From: Gelatoporia subvermispora B
Taxonomy: Eukaryota > Basidiomycota > Agaricomycetes > Polyporales > Gelatoporiaceae
DNA: 64,000 nt
NCBI GenBank assembly: GCA_000320605.2
Contig: KB445793.1
Span: 2,580,726-2,644,725, forward strand
Reading direction: 5' to 3'
In this document: piece by piece, positions 11,643-24,022 of the stretch
Numbering within the stretch: position 1 is the first letter of the stretch
Layout of the letters: each line of letters begins with the position of its first letter
The notes under the pieces: generated by a model
Database searches by the model: none
Seen by the model: only the letters and a program-made list of their open reading frames with translations
Told to the model about the DNA's origin: nothing
Program-made: the position numbers and the translations under genes

Positions 11643-13291
11643 ATGCACACAAATCACTACCGCAATTAAGATATCGTCGTTGAAATATGCGAATATCTTT
11701 GTCTAGGCAAATACGGGCGAGCGGAGAAAACTGGAGACTTGAAGAATTTTGCGCTGGTTGGCAAATCGTTCTGCGAACCAGCTCTGGATGTCCTCTGGCG
11801 CGATCTGCAGGATATTATACCGGTGGTGAGGCTGCTTTCTACCACACAGAAAGAGATAGAGTACCCCGACGAAGTCATCAACTTCAACTGTGATCCCCAT
11901 GACATCGACGAGCTCATGGCGTATGAGCTTTGGGTATGTGCAACTACTCCGAGTTGTGACTGTGTGCTCATGCTAGGATTGGCTCATGACGATAGATATT
12001 GGACGGTCCCATCACAACCGACCAATGGGCGCGCGTGCAATTCTACGCAACTCGTGTGCGCACGCCCAGGCATGATCCAGACTACTCGGCGAAAGACCCC
12101 TCTATGATATACGCGATGGGTTACTGTGCGCTGCCCAGTGCCATATTCCTGCGACTGAAAGAATTGCTCATTGACCAACGATGCGTGTACGGAGGAGAGG
12201 CTCTCTGCTTCGTGTCGGAATGTCTCAAGACCATCCAGCTCGAGGTCGGAAGGAAGATATCCATTTGCGCCACGATGTTTCCTCGCAGCGATGACTCCAA
12301 CTCGCACCAGCTTTTAGGGGCGATTCATTCCCGGGCACCACAGATCCAACGTATCGCACTATTGGGAAATAGCTTCGGCACCGCACTCGAGAGCATTACC
12401 CTCTTCCAAGATCTGCGGGAGCTATCACTCGACCTATCATACCACGTTGACTCTAACACCATCTCGCTGCTTGCTGCATCTCGCACCCTGCAAGACCTGA
12501 GATTCAAACTGCCGCTCGTCACACATCCTGCGCTAGCATCGGATCCAGGCTTCCCAGCATTGAAGCAACTATCCGTATATGGCAACGAGCAAGAGGGATG
12601 GCACGGACTTCATTCGCTACTTGCAGCCATACAGTCTTCACATCTCAACACTCTTTCCATTGACTGGGGGTTCCAAGGCCAAACATTGCGTCCCGATTCA
12701 TGTCCATGCAGCCCGCCCATCGCTGCGCTTCTACAACGATGGTGCTCATCTATGCGCCAATTTTCTTTCTTTGCTAACACGAGGCAATATCTAAGGCCCC
12801 TCACGGCGCGGCCCGTCAGCTTTGTGGATATTATTCGACCATTCCTTGTCCTCTCGAAGCTGCGCGTCGTCCACTTGCAGATACTGCAAGGTAACAAAAC
12901 GGCTTCATCTCTCAGCCAAGACGAACTGTTCGCTCTCGCAGACGCTTGGCCAGAGCTCGAGGATTTGGAGCTCATCTTGGATAAACAGTGGATGCCTAGC
13001 TGGAATCCAGATGAGCCTCCCACTCTACCGTCAGCCAATTGCGTCGCTCGATTCGCGCTCAAGTGCCAACGTTTGGAGCAGTTGCTGCTGCCGGGGATTG
13101 AACTTCAGGAACAGGATTTGTGGACGGACATTACGCCCAGAAGCCAGCATGGACCGAAGTCGCTTCAAGTAGAAGGCGCGTGGCCCCGCAATCACACTCA
13201 CGAGTCCCTCGCTGCATCTACACAGTTCCTCCAGCATATTTTTCCATCAGCGTCAATACATGGCCTACCAGCGCAAGCGGAAAATGATTAG
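11643..13291 (+). pseudogene. F-box/LRR-like gene with nonsense codon 9
   Basis: Exons 11643-11933 and 11996-13291 are joined by a 62-bp intron in the same place as in its paralogues. From codon 10 the reading frame is intact: F-box segment (EICEYLCLG, then FALVGKSFCEPALDVLW), LRR array, and the C-terminal STQFLQHIFPSASI. The natural ATG (11643) is followed by an in-frame TAA at 11667-11669; the paralogue at 24.0 kb has TAC (Tyr) at this place. The next in-frame ATG lies after the F-box, so a product from there would lack it. It is best read as a recently disabled gene unless the base is a sequencing error or a polymorphism. Closest relative: 24,023-25,663. Confidence 0.8.
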
Positions 13292-13964
13292 TCTATGCAT
13301 GAGGCATGCTCATCGCTCTGTGGATCATGTCGGATAATGGATTGAAATATGGTCGAGCCTGAACCCTGTTGCCAGGCATTGTTTACTCATCAACGTCGTA
13401 TAAATTTGGTCATCGAATGCGTACACTGGATCTACGAGATGTATACGACCGGATGAAATTAAGAGGAAGGTGCTGGAGCATGCAAATGAAACAGACGAGG
13501 GTCAAGTTCGATCTCAAGACTTGGTCACGTCGACAAGCGTTTGAACTTCAGCTGGTGCAGCACGTAGTGGGTCAGCGAGTCACCAACCCAACGCCTTCGT
13601 GCGAGCATCCCAAAGCAGTCATTTACTTCCATCTTCCGTCCAGACAGGTCCGATCGCCCGCCGTAGACGATCGGCCAGTCGGCTGTCTAGAAATATCCTC
13701 CAGGCCCGCGGCAAGCGATCTTCGACGAAGACGTCTGAAATAGTACGGAGGCAAGTTCTGTGCCGACTGCAATAGTGCGGCGACCACCGGACGCAGATCC
13801 CCTGGAATCGGAACGGATGGGCAGCTTCGCGCCAAACTCGCACCGCATGCTTCCTCGCATAGGCATTAGACTGCTGAGATTTTTTTGGACAGGTATCGAT
13901 AGAGAATCGACGAGAGTGGGGTACAAACCGCGGTGCTCCAGCAGGGTACCGTACTCGGTAATTT
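13292..13964. other. Intergenic, no gene seen
   Basis: Short frames on both strands only. The overlapping minus-strand frames at 13.6-14.0 kb lack splice support and merge into the decayed duplicate A'. Confidence 0.4.
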
Positions 13965-14430
13965 ATCCGCCTCCTCCAGGTCGGCTGAAGTACCAATGAA
14001 TCTGTCGCTTCTCGAGATTGAAGTTTCGGTATCAGGGTTGCGTCTCGACTTCGAAGTAGACTGGAAGAGCCTGGAGTGTTATCCGACCTGGGCCGATAGC
14101 CTGTGAGTAGGAGTTACAGTGCCATTCACGGCGCAGTAAACCCGCCGGACGATTTCTCGGAGGCTCCCTTGAATCTAACCCACATTAATGAAGTGCTGGA
14201 GAGTAAAGAGTACGTCAATCCACGACATCGAGCTTTCATACTTGCTGTAGAATATTTTTAGCGGGAAGACCTCCTGTCGAGACCGGGAGCAATGTTTGAC
14301 TTCGATTCGAGGCGAACACATGTGACTTTCATATATCGCGAAGATCGATATCTTAGAGCAGGCCCAAATCGACTTTACCGAGGGAGTACATGTGTGGCCG
14401 ATCCGCGGGTGGGCGGAGGATGCTTGGCCG
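13965..14430. repeat. Diverged segmental duplicate A' (partner at 9.76-10.17 kb)
   Basis: See 9,760. In copy 1 duplicate A directly abuts the BRI3-like pseudogene. Here about 0.8 kb separates A' from the intact BRI3-like gene, so one copy has gained or lost DNA. Confidence 0.45.
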
Positions 14431-15250
14431 TACAAGTCAATTTGGATCCCCAGTATTGGCTCACGTCGTCTGTAGCCAGCATGCATCGCACATACTCACA
14501 GATGTCCACTTCGGGTCGTTCAATGTCTATCTAGCTTAACTGGCTGCGGCACGGACTTACCCCTGCGTGTGCAGTCATGGTCTTGGCAGTCGGTTCCGTC
14601 AGTGTGTTCTGAGCGTCATAGGAGTGACTGAAACGCACAATGGACACCTGCCTACTGTTGTCATAGGTCATCGCTCAAGTCTTCGATATATGAACCGGAC
14701 CCGTGTCGCACACCGTGTGTGTTCTGATTACTGAACTAAGCCCGTGCTGTGGTCATGACAGTTCGTGTGAGTAGGACCACTACTAACAGTCGAGTACGTA
14801 GTGATGTAGCTCGTTCTACCTACAAATGCGAAGTCTTCCTCACTGACGGACACTCGTTGAACAACCGTACACCTGCTGATACGTCTGTACAGTCAGCGCA
14901 AGTGATGAGGCAACGTCTGTAGCTGCGCCCTCCATGCTCGGGGATTCTAGCGTTATGAACTTATGGTCACGGTGATAGACCGCTGCATTCACTGCCTGGC
15001 TGTAGTAAGCTGTCTCGAGGAAAGTAGCCCTACGCGGTTCATGCGACTGAGAGATGACATCGCTAAGACAAGACGTTTTCAGGAACGAAACTGCAGACTG
15101 ACGTGATATGATACGTCCGTTGATTGACATGAGATGTGCCTGAGAGGCCTCTCGGAATATACGCTCCTGCCATGCACCAAAACCACGGCCGTCGATCAGC
15201 TATGCAGCCCTTCCGTTGTCACTCGAGCTCCATGCTCACTGCTGGCTGCA
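14431..15250. other. Intergenic, upstream of the BRI3-like gene
   Basis: No gene recognised. It should hold the promoter of the BRI3-like gene close to 15251; no clear TATA box was seen. The frame of exon 1 is open upstream to 15134 but that stretch looks unrelated. Confidence 0.4.
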
Positions 15251-15980
15251 ATGGATGACAAGAAACCTTTGGAGCCCACGGATACTGGCTATGCGTCGGT
15301 ATTCGAAGCTCCCCAAGTACCTCCACCTGGGTACACTGGATATCCACCGCCGCTGTCACCAGGCCAGCCGATGGGCTATCCAAGTTATCCAGGTTATCCA
15401 GGCTATCCAGGACATCCTGGGTTCCCCGTGAACATGTCGAATACAATGAACATGTCTTATCCTCCTCCGGGGGCGACACCGACGTCTCCTCGTGCGGATG
15501 TTCCGACGTCCCCGATGCAGTCACCGGGGCCTCTGCCTCAGTCGCCGCTGCCTCAGTCATCTCCCCAGCCAGCCCCTTGGACGCCGTACTCTCCATACTC
15601 TCCGCATCCGCAGCACCCTTCGCCTCCCGCGCAGATATACATAGCGCCGTATTCGCAGCCACCGTACCCAAACCCACCAATAGGCGTGCAATATCAGCAA
15701 AACTGTGAGTGTTTATACATATCGAGATGAGGGAAAACTTGCCGAATGCTAGAAACATGACAGTATGGGACCGGTGCGCACGAGGCGATCACGATGTCGT
15801 GGTCCGACACGGGCTCTTCGGCCTAATGTCCGCGATTTTTTGCTTCCCTATCGGATTGTTGTTTCTCTTGTACGTCTTTCGATTTCTAGATGCCTTTTCT
15901 GCGATGACAAATTCCGGTACAATTCCAGTTTGGACGTGCAGCGCTCTTGTGCTCGTTGCGGAGTACAGCTTGGCTCATAG
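15251..15980 (+). CDS. BRI3-like small membrane protein with Pro/Tyr-rich N-terminus
   Basis: Exons 15251-15704, 15764-15869 and 15929-15980 give 203 aa with consistent phases. Residues 1-150 are a low-complexity Pro/Gly/Tyr/Ser region with repeated GYP units. From 152 the sequence is LWDRCARGDH, then a hydrophobic hairpin-like stretch (about 168-190, including CFPIGLLFLF), then a closing CARCG motif at 194-198. The order 'Cys-containing loop, membrane segment, CxxCG' matches brain protein I3 (BRI3) and its fungal relatives, which sit in endolysosomal or other internal membranes in animals. The fungal role is unknown. Start chosen at ATG 15251 (MDDKKPLEPTDTGYA). A partial pseudogene copy lies at 10.17 kb. 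Confidence 0.75.
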
Positions 15981-17559
15981 ATGACATGCTTCGCTGTGTA
16001 CATGCAGGAGAAGCAGTCTGGGTACTTGCACCGCAGGTTAGAGAATGCCAAGGTAATCGTTTCGAGCGTGCGTGCCACATAATGTTGTATGTCATGAAGT
16101 TCAACACGCTTGCGATGACTCGTTCAAATCAGCTTCGCAGGCTTCCGCAGCAGCGCATGCTTGTGACGGGCAGAGCCCTTTCCGACCTTCAGTTATAGTA
16201 GCTCGTGGAGGATTGCGTTGCGTGGAATTGATGGATGCTGCACGCGAACTTTCAAATTCACGAGCCTTAGTTAATCGCCAGCGGCTAGTGGGCGCGAAAA
16301 TGTGATCTGGGCCTGCGCAGGCTCCAACATTCGTCCCGACGGTATGCCATGGGAAGGCTCGTACAGCTTGGCCGCCGGCCAAGCTGTAAATGGCCAGTCA
16401 GATTGGGTTGCGGCTGTATATAGTGCAAGGACCTCCACTTGCGCCAGAACCCTAGGATCCACGGATCAGCATGTATATACCAATGCTCTTTGTTCAAGCA
16501 CGCAGATGGCGCATTAGGGCCAGTAATCCCTCTTATGAGAAGGCAAGTTTGAGAAAGCAAATGTTGGAGCTCCTCCGATGATGCGCGCCTCTGAACGCGC
16601 CTGTGACTCACCGCCAACACCATGCGTACTGTGCGAGGTCACAAGAGCACCTGGCTGCGCGATAGTGAGAATTACGGCGTTGTCATTTTTGTTGATCTTG
16701 CTCGCTTTGATATTCTCTCCAGACGTCTCCGCCGTTCTCGTGACGCGGCGTATCGCTATCGACTACGGTAGGTCGTAAGACAGGAACATGTACCCAACCG
16801 GAGTCGGACGAATCCTGTGTGCGTGTCCGATTGCTCTGCGCGTTTGCTGTCAACCTTGGTTTGCAGAGCGCCTGTATCGGGGCACAGCGGACAGGTGCAA
16901 AGCCCTCGAGGCTTCATCGCCAATGCCGCCGTGTCCTTCGCCGCGGCAGCCATATCTCGAATGAAATCTCGAAGCCAAGCAGAGCTTGAAAGTCAGCAAG
17001 AAGGCGAATGTTCGTAATGTCGGCGAAAGGATATGTCAGACGAAAGCCCCCGAGGAGGATATGTTTTGGGAGATCGCCAAACACGGCCACGGGTTTCCCA
17101 CGTGCCGCCCCCGCGGCCTTCCGTAAGCCAAGCGTTTGCCGAACTCGCTCAGGGTCCCAAGATGTGGGGCGCGCGGTGCGACGCACATAAGTACGACATC
17201 TTCAATGCGGTCTAGAGTCCATGCTCTCATGTGCACATACTACATCTTCGTCGACGTCGTCTGAGACAGCGCCAACACTCTTGACCGCAACGACGACGAC
17301 GACGACGACGCGAACGCCCTGCTACACCCGGCTAGTGCTGCATTCGATCGGCTGAAATTTCGGCATCGCTCGCCTTGGCCGCCTCCGCCACTATCTCCAC
17401 ACTTCCAGACGCTTCCCACTTGCGGACAACGACCACGACCTGCACAGGTCTACACGTCTTCACGACTGTTCAACGCCGGGCCCTCTCGACTGCGGAGAGG
17501 CACCCACACTGTATTACACTCACGAGGCTGACTGATTTTGACGACCCACTGTAGCCACC
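15981..17559. other. Intergenic, no supported gene; small GAC microsatellite
   Basis: 15.98-16.27 kb is shared with the flank of the BRI3-like pseudogene (10.5-10.73 kb). The remainder to 17.56 kb has short open frames on both strands that I cannot support. A run of CGA/GAC triplets lies at about 17290-17311. The final part should be the antiporter promoter; the start codon context at 17560 is GCCACCATGG. Confidence 0.45.
17290..17311. repeat. GAC trinucleotide microsatellite
   Basis: About seven uninterrupted CGA units at 17291-17310, upstream of the antiporter gene. Confidence 0.85.
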
Positions 17560-20500
17560 ATGGTATTCCATCCTGTGAGTGAATGCTTAGGAGGCTGTGC
17601 ACTAAGAGTATACAGTGACCTGGAATGCCACAGTTTTCAGTATCGATCCCTCACATTGCATACGCATGCCTCGGAGGATTTGTGGTCCTGGTATGTACGC
17701 CGCCAGCCAAGTCCGGTATCTGTAATAACCCTACGTCCAGTTTGGCATGTTTTCGCTCTTTATTCGAGAGAAAGTGAGTGTTACCTATCACCAAGCTGTC
17801 GGGCTTTCGCAAACGAACGTAGATGTACATAGGTGAAGCAATATGGGCGTTCGTTTTTGGGGTCATCATCGGTGCGTTGCCTCTCCCAGTTCACCCAGAT
17901 CTATTTCTAATTGTCCTAGGTCCATACTGCGCCAACATATTTAACCCTCGAGGATGGGGCGGAGGGGACGCCGAAGTAACGAATCAAATTACGCTAGAAT
18001 TTACGAGGGTTGTCTTGGCTATCGGAGTGTTCGCGATCGGAGTCGAGCTGCCGAAAGCCTACATGGCTCGCCACTGGAAGAGTCTTCTCTTCCTGCTATT
18101 TCCTGTGATGACATGGGTGGGTATCCAGCCATTCGCCGTGTCCTGGGGCATTTCTGATCTCATTGCGGCTCCTAGGGCTGGTTTGTATCAGCTGGCCTCA
18201 TATATGCGCTGATTCCTGGACTCAACTTCGTCTCATCTCTGGCAGTTGCGGCCTGTCTCACACCTACGGACCCTATCCTTGCGGCGGCAGTCGTTGGTGG
18301 AAAATACGCTGACAAGCATGTTCCTGCACATCTACGGCATTTGCTTGCCGCGGAAAGTGGTTGCAATGATGGCGCAGCTTTCCCGTTCCTCTTCATTGCC
18401 TTGTACCTGATCACGGACTCAAGCACTGGGAAAGCAGTCTCGGATTGGTTCCTACGACTCTGGCTCTGTGAGTAGCCGCAATTGTTTATATTTTGACAAC
18501 GTTAACGCGGGAGGCAACGTATGTAGATCAGATCATTCTCGGCGTCGTGATCGGCTCACTGCTGGGTTTTGGGTTCCGACACCTCATGAAGTTTTGCGAG
18601 CGCAACGATCTAATTGACAGACAGTCTTACATCGCGCAGTACGTCTCGCTTGCCATGCTCACGATCGGCGTAACGACGCTCCTTGGGTCTGACGACCTAC
18701 TTGCTGCCTTTGCGTGCGGCACCGCTTTCGCGTGGGATGGGTTCTTCAACAGGCAGACAGAGGAGTCCGTGTTCTCGTCCGTCATCGATCTTCTGTTCAA
18801 TATTGCGGCCTTCGTCTATGTTGGCGCATGGATGCCTTTTAGCGATTTCTCAAACCCACAACTCACACTGTCCGTCTGGCGCCTCATCGTAATTGCAATC
18901 TTGGTTCTACTTGTCAGGAGATTGCCGATCATGGTCGTACTATACAAATGGATTCCCGATGTCAAGACTTTCCGCGAAGCGGTGTTTAGCGGTCACTTCG
19001 GACCCATGGGTATCGGTGCGGCATTTTCACTATACGTGTATGCTGCGCTTCAAACTCACGCTGCTGGCTGAATAGGTGCCGTCTTCATCTCGACCCTTGC
19101 CGCCGGACAGCTTCCTGCTCCCTCGACACCGCCACAGGGACAGACAGAACTGCTCGCGGCATCTATCCAGCCGATCGTTGCGTTCATGGTTCTCTGCTCG
19201 ATTGCCGTACACGGCCTGTCCATCCCGTTCTTCTCCCTCGGGCGACGCGTACACTCGGTTTCACGCACGTGGTCGCGGCACGATACGTTCGGGACATTGG
19301 GACGGCGGTCGTCGCTCTCGTTGCCCGAATGGACGACGCACACGAGGCGTGTCGTGCGTGGCGAGGACATTGTCATCAACCGCGATGTCAACGATTTGGA
19401 GCGCGGAGCGCTGTCATCGGACGAGAAGCGCGATAGGCCCCCTAGTGGTACGCCAACGCCGCCCAATGATCGGCCTATTGTCGACGAGAAGCATTCTGGG
19501 ACATCGTCCTCGACAGGACGTGACGAGGTCACCAGAGAGGATGGTACAGACGTGAGAGAGGAGTTCCCGCCAGATGGAGATGAGATCGTGGCCGAGTGGA
19601 ACGAAGGCCCTGACAGGATCATTGAAAGACGCGCCGGACCTGGGGAAGATGTGAGTTTGGCTTTCACCACTTCAGTCCGTATCACTGAAGATGCTTTTTG
19701 TTAGGTTCAAGTAGAGGTGCAGAAAAATGCCTCGTCTCCTGAGGAGACTACAACGGAGACGTTCCGTGTCGCAGAGGATGCAGCGGAACATGTTGTTGGC
19801 GAAATTAGAGACAAGATTCATAATGCGCCTAATTTCGGGGAGATCGTCCACAAAGCCCAGGATAATTTTCATCATAATTCGCAAGATCTGGTAGACATGG
19901 CTCACGAAGTTGAGCACAAAGCGAAGCAAGCCTTCGGTATGCGCGATGAGCGGAGGCAAAACGGTCATAACGGAGACCATCACGACGAAGATGACGAAGG
20001 ATGGGTCTCTGATGCTAGCAACGGGCAGCCACACGCGTCTACCTCTGCTGCGGAGGAGGAGAGGCGCTCCAAGTCCCCGAAGTCGAAGAGCCCCAAGCTC
20101 CCGAAAGCGCCATCTGTGCGGCCATCTACCGGTCGCAGGAGAACTTCTATCCGACGCGGCCTACTTGGTGGACGACCCGTGTCGAGCATCGCCCGCTCCT
20201 ACAGTGACAACTTGCTCGGTAGACATCGCGAAGAGCCGGAACAAGACCAAAATGGTTACGATGCCGGCACAGAAAGTCCCGGCGACGCTCGCGGTAGGCA
20301 GCCTGCACTCCGTGCAGACACTGCACGGACGGCGTCAAGCCTTCGTCTGCCTCGCCACGCACGCGTGGACTCTCTACGGGCGCTCGAGTCACCGCGGCCC
20401 TCCCGGGATCAGTCTCCCACGCGTTCCGTGCGCTTCGCGGACACCCCCGAGCGTAGCGGATTCGCCACCCCACGCATCTTGTCGCCAACGTCTGCCCTCT

Positions 20501-20604
20501 CACCTACGTCCTCGAGCGAAGTTTCGTCTGATGTCGAAGGCGAAACGGGTGTCGACTCTCCTCGGAATGTCCGCTTCTCCCTACCCGCCGATCCTCGCGG
20601 CTAA
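17560..20604 (+). CDS. NHA1: Plasma-membrane Na+/H+ antiporter, fungal NHA1/SOD2 type
   Basis: Nine exons: 17560-17574, 17634-17690, 17741-17773, 17823-17871, 17920-18116, 18176-18467, 18527-19015, 19076-19650, 19705-20604. They total 868 aa. The N-terminal half is a multi-span CPA1 transporter with the LTPTDP motif (Asp149) and the ESGCNDGAAFPF motif with the Asn181-Asp182 pair expected at the ion site. These proteins exchange cytosolic Na+ or K+ for external H+ and set salt tolerance and pH. After the last span (about residue 420) a hydrophilic tail of over 400 residues runs to the end: an acidic PPDGDEIVAEW segment, an amphipathic helix region, a Lys/Ser-rich SKSPKSKSPK patch, RTSIRRG and several SP/TP sites. 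These fit kinase and 14-3-3-type control known for fungal NHA1 tails, inferred here. The first exon codes only five residues. Intact. Confidence 0.93.
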
Positions 20605-21111
20605 ATTCACATTTCTACGTGCATCACTCGCTGGCTGCTGGATCAGTCGGATCCTGCATGCCAGGAACTTCCAGATCCTCTTTACTACTATTTACCCTCG
20701 CCCATAGCATACCTAGTTTCTTGACTGACTGACTTCGTCTTGCATTTGCACTGCATCTTGGTGGACTGTATTTTACAAGGCATGGTATCTGCACATATCC
20801 ACATGTATATACATCATATCTCTCTCATGCATCGCATTTTCGGTACCAACAAAACGTCGAGTTTGCAGGACATGAGGAGTTGTGCCCGAGCGGGAATAAT
20901 TGCGAGAGGCAGTCCAGCCACAGACGCGTTCGGTGCGCACGTGTGATGACGTCGCGCGCACGCTGCGCTTGCAGGCAGGTGGGGTGGATGCGCCTGGTGC
21001 TATACACTGCACTGGCAGCTAGAGATAAGTATGGCACTCAACTAAAGATGACTATCATTAGCACCCCTGTTGCGACATCCCGTCACCAGCTACCTACAGC
21101 TCCCCCGCAGA
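20605..21111. other. Intergenic between the antiporter and its tail-copy gene
   Basis: 3' flank of the antiporter, then the upstream region of the small gene at 21112. No gene recognised. Confidence 0.45.
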
Positions 21112-21557
21112 ATGAGTCCTAACTTCATGTCGAATCACGACGAGGCACCACACACGCGCGTCTCGCACCCGGGAGACCCTCGAGATACCCATGTAGCAAG
21201 CGACAAGGCCGACTACAGAGAGGAAAACCTGCCGGATGGCGAGGAAGTGTTGCAAGAGTGGAAGGAGGGCCCTGACAAGGTGATCGAGAAACGGTCTGCT
21301 CCGGGGGAAGATGTACGTAACTAGACCGTCCGCTCAGCGAACACCATGGTTAGTGATATTAATGATTTTCACGCTGTATCAAGGTCGAAGTCGAAGTGCA
21401 GAAGAACGCATATCCTAATGGCAAGAGCCCTGTGCGTCTGTTTAGTCCCGATGCCCACCGCATGGAGGAGTTGGTCGAGCAAGCAGGACGGAAAGTCAAA
21501 GCAAAGTGTACGGGAAAAGGTTCTACGCATCGCGAGAAAGATAGTGAGCACCACTGA
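21112..21557 (+). CDS. Stand-alone copy of part of the Na+/H+ antiporter cytoplasmic tail
   Basis: Exons 21112-21312 and 21384-21557 (phase-0 intron) encode 124 aa. Residues 36-76 match the antiporter tail: LPDGEEVLQEWKEGPDKVIE here against PPDGDEIVAEWNEGPDRIIE there, followed by APGED, the intron, then VEVEVQKNA against VQVEVQKNA. The intron sits at exactly the same codon boundary in both genes, so this is a DNA-level duplicate of the exon 8/9 junction region. The transporter spans and the rest of the tail are gone, and the C-terminal 50 residues are new, basic and Lys/Arg-rich. ATG 21112 was chosen; an ATG at 21127 is also possible. The product would be a small soluble protein. Whether it is expressed or a remnant is unknown; the frame, splice sites and stop are all intact. 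Confidence 0.65.
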
Positions 21558-22116
21558 GTCTCAGCACTAAGTGAGTCTGTTCGCGCCGTTCCTATATTTA
21601 TTTACTCAGCTGATACGAACTTTGATTTGAGCTTCGACAGGGGCTTGCTATTTAGAAGATACCTTCGTGATACGTGATACACTATATCCTCTAAGGTTAC
21701 CCACTCTCCGTGGCTGTCTCGCTTTCAATTTCATTGGTAGCCTATCAGATCGTGACATTTCGCTGAAAATAACTGTTGAACATCGTCATCGATCTTTGAA
21801 CGGAGCGCGCTTGCGTGACAGCCACATAGTAGTAGCATCGCAAAATTGGACAGCCGTGTTGGTGTCTTGTGTGCTATCACTCAATCGTGAGATGTGGCGA
21901 ACGACAGTAGACGCGATGCTGTGCGGCCCACCCTGAGATACTTACCGATCTCTAGGCCGGAAGTTAGTCCAATGCAATCGCGGGATATCCTGGTGTGCCT
22001 CGCATATTCCTCAATGCATTATTACGGATTCGCCCACCTTAAGACAACTGCTGCGAAGCCGTTGATGTTCTCACTGGTTGTGCTTGCTGGTTACATTTAT
22101 CTGCGACCCATACGCT
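21558..22116. other. Intergenic, no gene seen
   Basis: Nothing recognisable; short frames only. Confidence 0.45.
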
Positions 22117-23634
22117 ATGAGTCCCGTCCCCCATCTCGATTACGATGTCATTCTCGAGATCTGTCAATCCATCGCCGAGTTGCAGAATATTCTACCATTG
22201 GTCAAACTTCTTTCGGTATCAGAGGAAGAGTGGCAATATCATGAAGGCGTGTTCAAGCAGGCGGACGCGGTGGTAAAACTCATGCGACTGCCCCAAAGTT
22301 CAGCTGTGTGGTACGCAAACCGCTTTCTCCTGCCTCAATCATACTCACAGGTTGTCAGACTGTAAGTTCTCGATGAGCCCATAGCAGCTGCGCAATGGGC
22401 GCGGATTCAGGTCTATGCATATCGCGTGCGCACGCTTGTGCATAAGGCGGACAAACCATTCATAGCTCCTTCCATCATCTACGCGTTGAGCCACTATGCT
22501 CAACCTAATGTCATATTCCCTAAGCCACGCAAACTGATTCTACATCGCGAGCGCGTGTACGGGGAAGAAGTTCTATACTTGTATCAATACCAGAGACATT
22601 TAAGAGCATCTACTTCGGCTCCAGACGCAAGCTTTCGAAAACGGCGTGTCAAGCCACGCCGTTTCTTAGAGAAGAAAAAGAATTCGATTTATACCAACTT
22701 CTATCCGCAATACACGCTCGAGCTCCGCACATTCAGCACATATACCTTTGCAAACCACCAGAGATGGAGATATTTCTAGAGGGTTCCGCTCTCTTCCGAA
22801 GTCTGCGATCGCTGAAGTAGAGCAAAGGCTTTCGCCCGAATCGTAACATTCTGTCGGATTTAGCCCCCTGCAATATCTAGAAGACCTGTTAATTCAGTTG
22901 CCAAATGTTGCACACCACACCCCAAGCTCGAGATCTGGCTTTGGTGCATTGACCCACTTGAACATAATAGGGTGGAAGCAGAACGGATGACACGCACTCC
23001 ATTCTTTTCTGGCAGCAGTATCCTCCGTACAGTTAAGCAAGATCGTTATCTACTGCGTCTTCCATGAAGATAGGCGCTGCGAACCATGCCCATGCGAGCC
23101 AGCCCTGTCGCACATCTTGTGGCGATGGCGCTCGTCAATGTACTTGCTCGACTTCTCCGTCCATTTTCCCGACTTCGCGCGCACCATCGCACCGTTCCTG
23201 CCGTGGTCAGAACTACGCGTTGTCACTATGCGCCTCACAAGGGGAAAGTTGTTCCTTTCTGATGACACGCTATTTGCGCTTGCGGATTACTGGCCAAAGC
23301 TGGATGCTCTCAAGGTCCAGCTCGGCCACAGTGTCACCTTTCCCTTGGGCACACTTGAACTCTCTATCAACGGCATCGCACGCTTCACCCTGAGATGTCC
23401 GAGCCTGCGCTCGCTATGTCTCCCTGACGTGGTGGTACATGGGGAGGACTTTTGGGCATGCATTCCGACGGGCGCACGGCATGGCTTGGAGTCGCTGGAG
23501 ATCAAGGGGATTATAGGCAACAACGAAAGCCTTGCCATCTACAGGGTTATAAGGCCCTCCTGGAAAAGATCAATACCTTCTTGACAACCATCTTTCCCTT
23601 CGCGATCATCGAGGGCCCGGACAGTGAGCATTGA
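22117..23634 (+). pseudogene. F-box/LRR-like gene, degenerate
   Basis: Starts at ATG 22117 with HLDYDVILEICQSI, but the centre of the F-box is deleted: the text jumps to ILPLVKLLSVSEEE. The usual intron/exon 2 join near 22,365 has lost a good acceptor, although VLDEPIAAAQWARIQ follows. A frame change occurs near 22,590. From there the sequence is still readable (SAIHARAPHIQHI) until a stop near 22,820. The C-terminal block is open at 23,117-23,560 (FARTIAPFLPWSELRVV, then GTLELSINGIARFTLRCP), then a last frame change precedes the terminal TIFPFAIIEG. Nearest relative is the intact gene at 3.76-5.35 kb. Confidence 0.85.
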
Positions 23635-24022
23635 GTGATTAGTAGATTAGCTTGAGCTTGCGTCAGGGCACATGGGCATGAAACAAACAGCGTAGTCGTA
23701 GAAGTGTATTCAGGATTGCACCTGGTTCAGATGAGGCTCAGCTTTGCCTTCGCCATGCCTCGGCACACACCGGTAGATATACACCATACGAGTCAAAATC
23801 CCCTAACGTAAAGTGTTACACCGAGACCGAGACATGTACATGAGCGGACGAGCCCGCGCTGTCTTCAATGGTTCAATAATCACTGGGAACCCGAATGCTG
23901 CGAAATACGTGGCCCACGTGTGGGGCTGGACCGAGCGAGCGCCAGCCCAAGTCATTCTCTTGGCACTGGCGCTACACTTGAGTCTGCAAGCTCTGACATA
24001 TTCTAAACTTTCTCGACTCACA

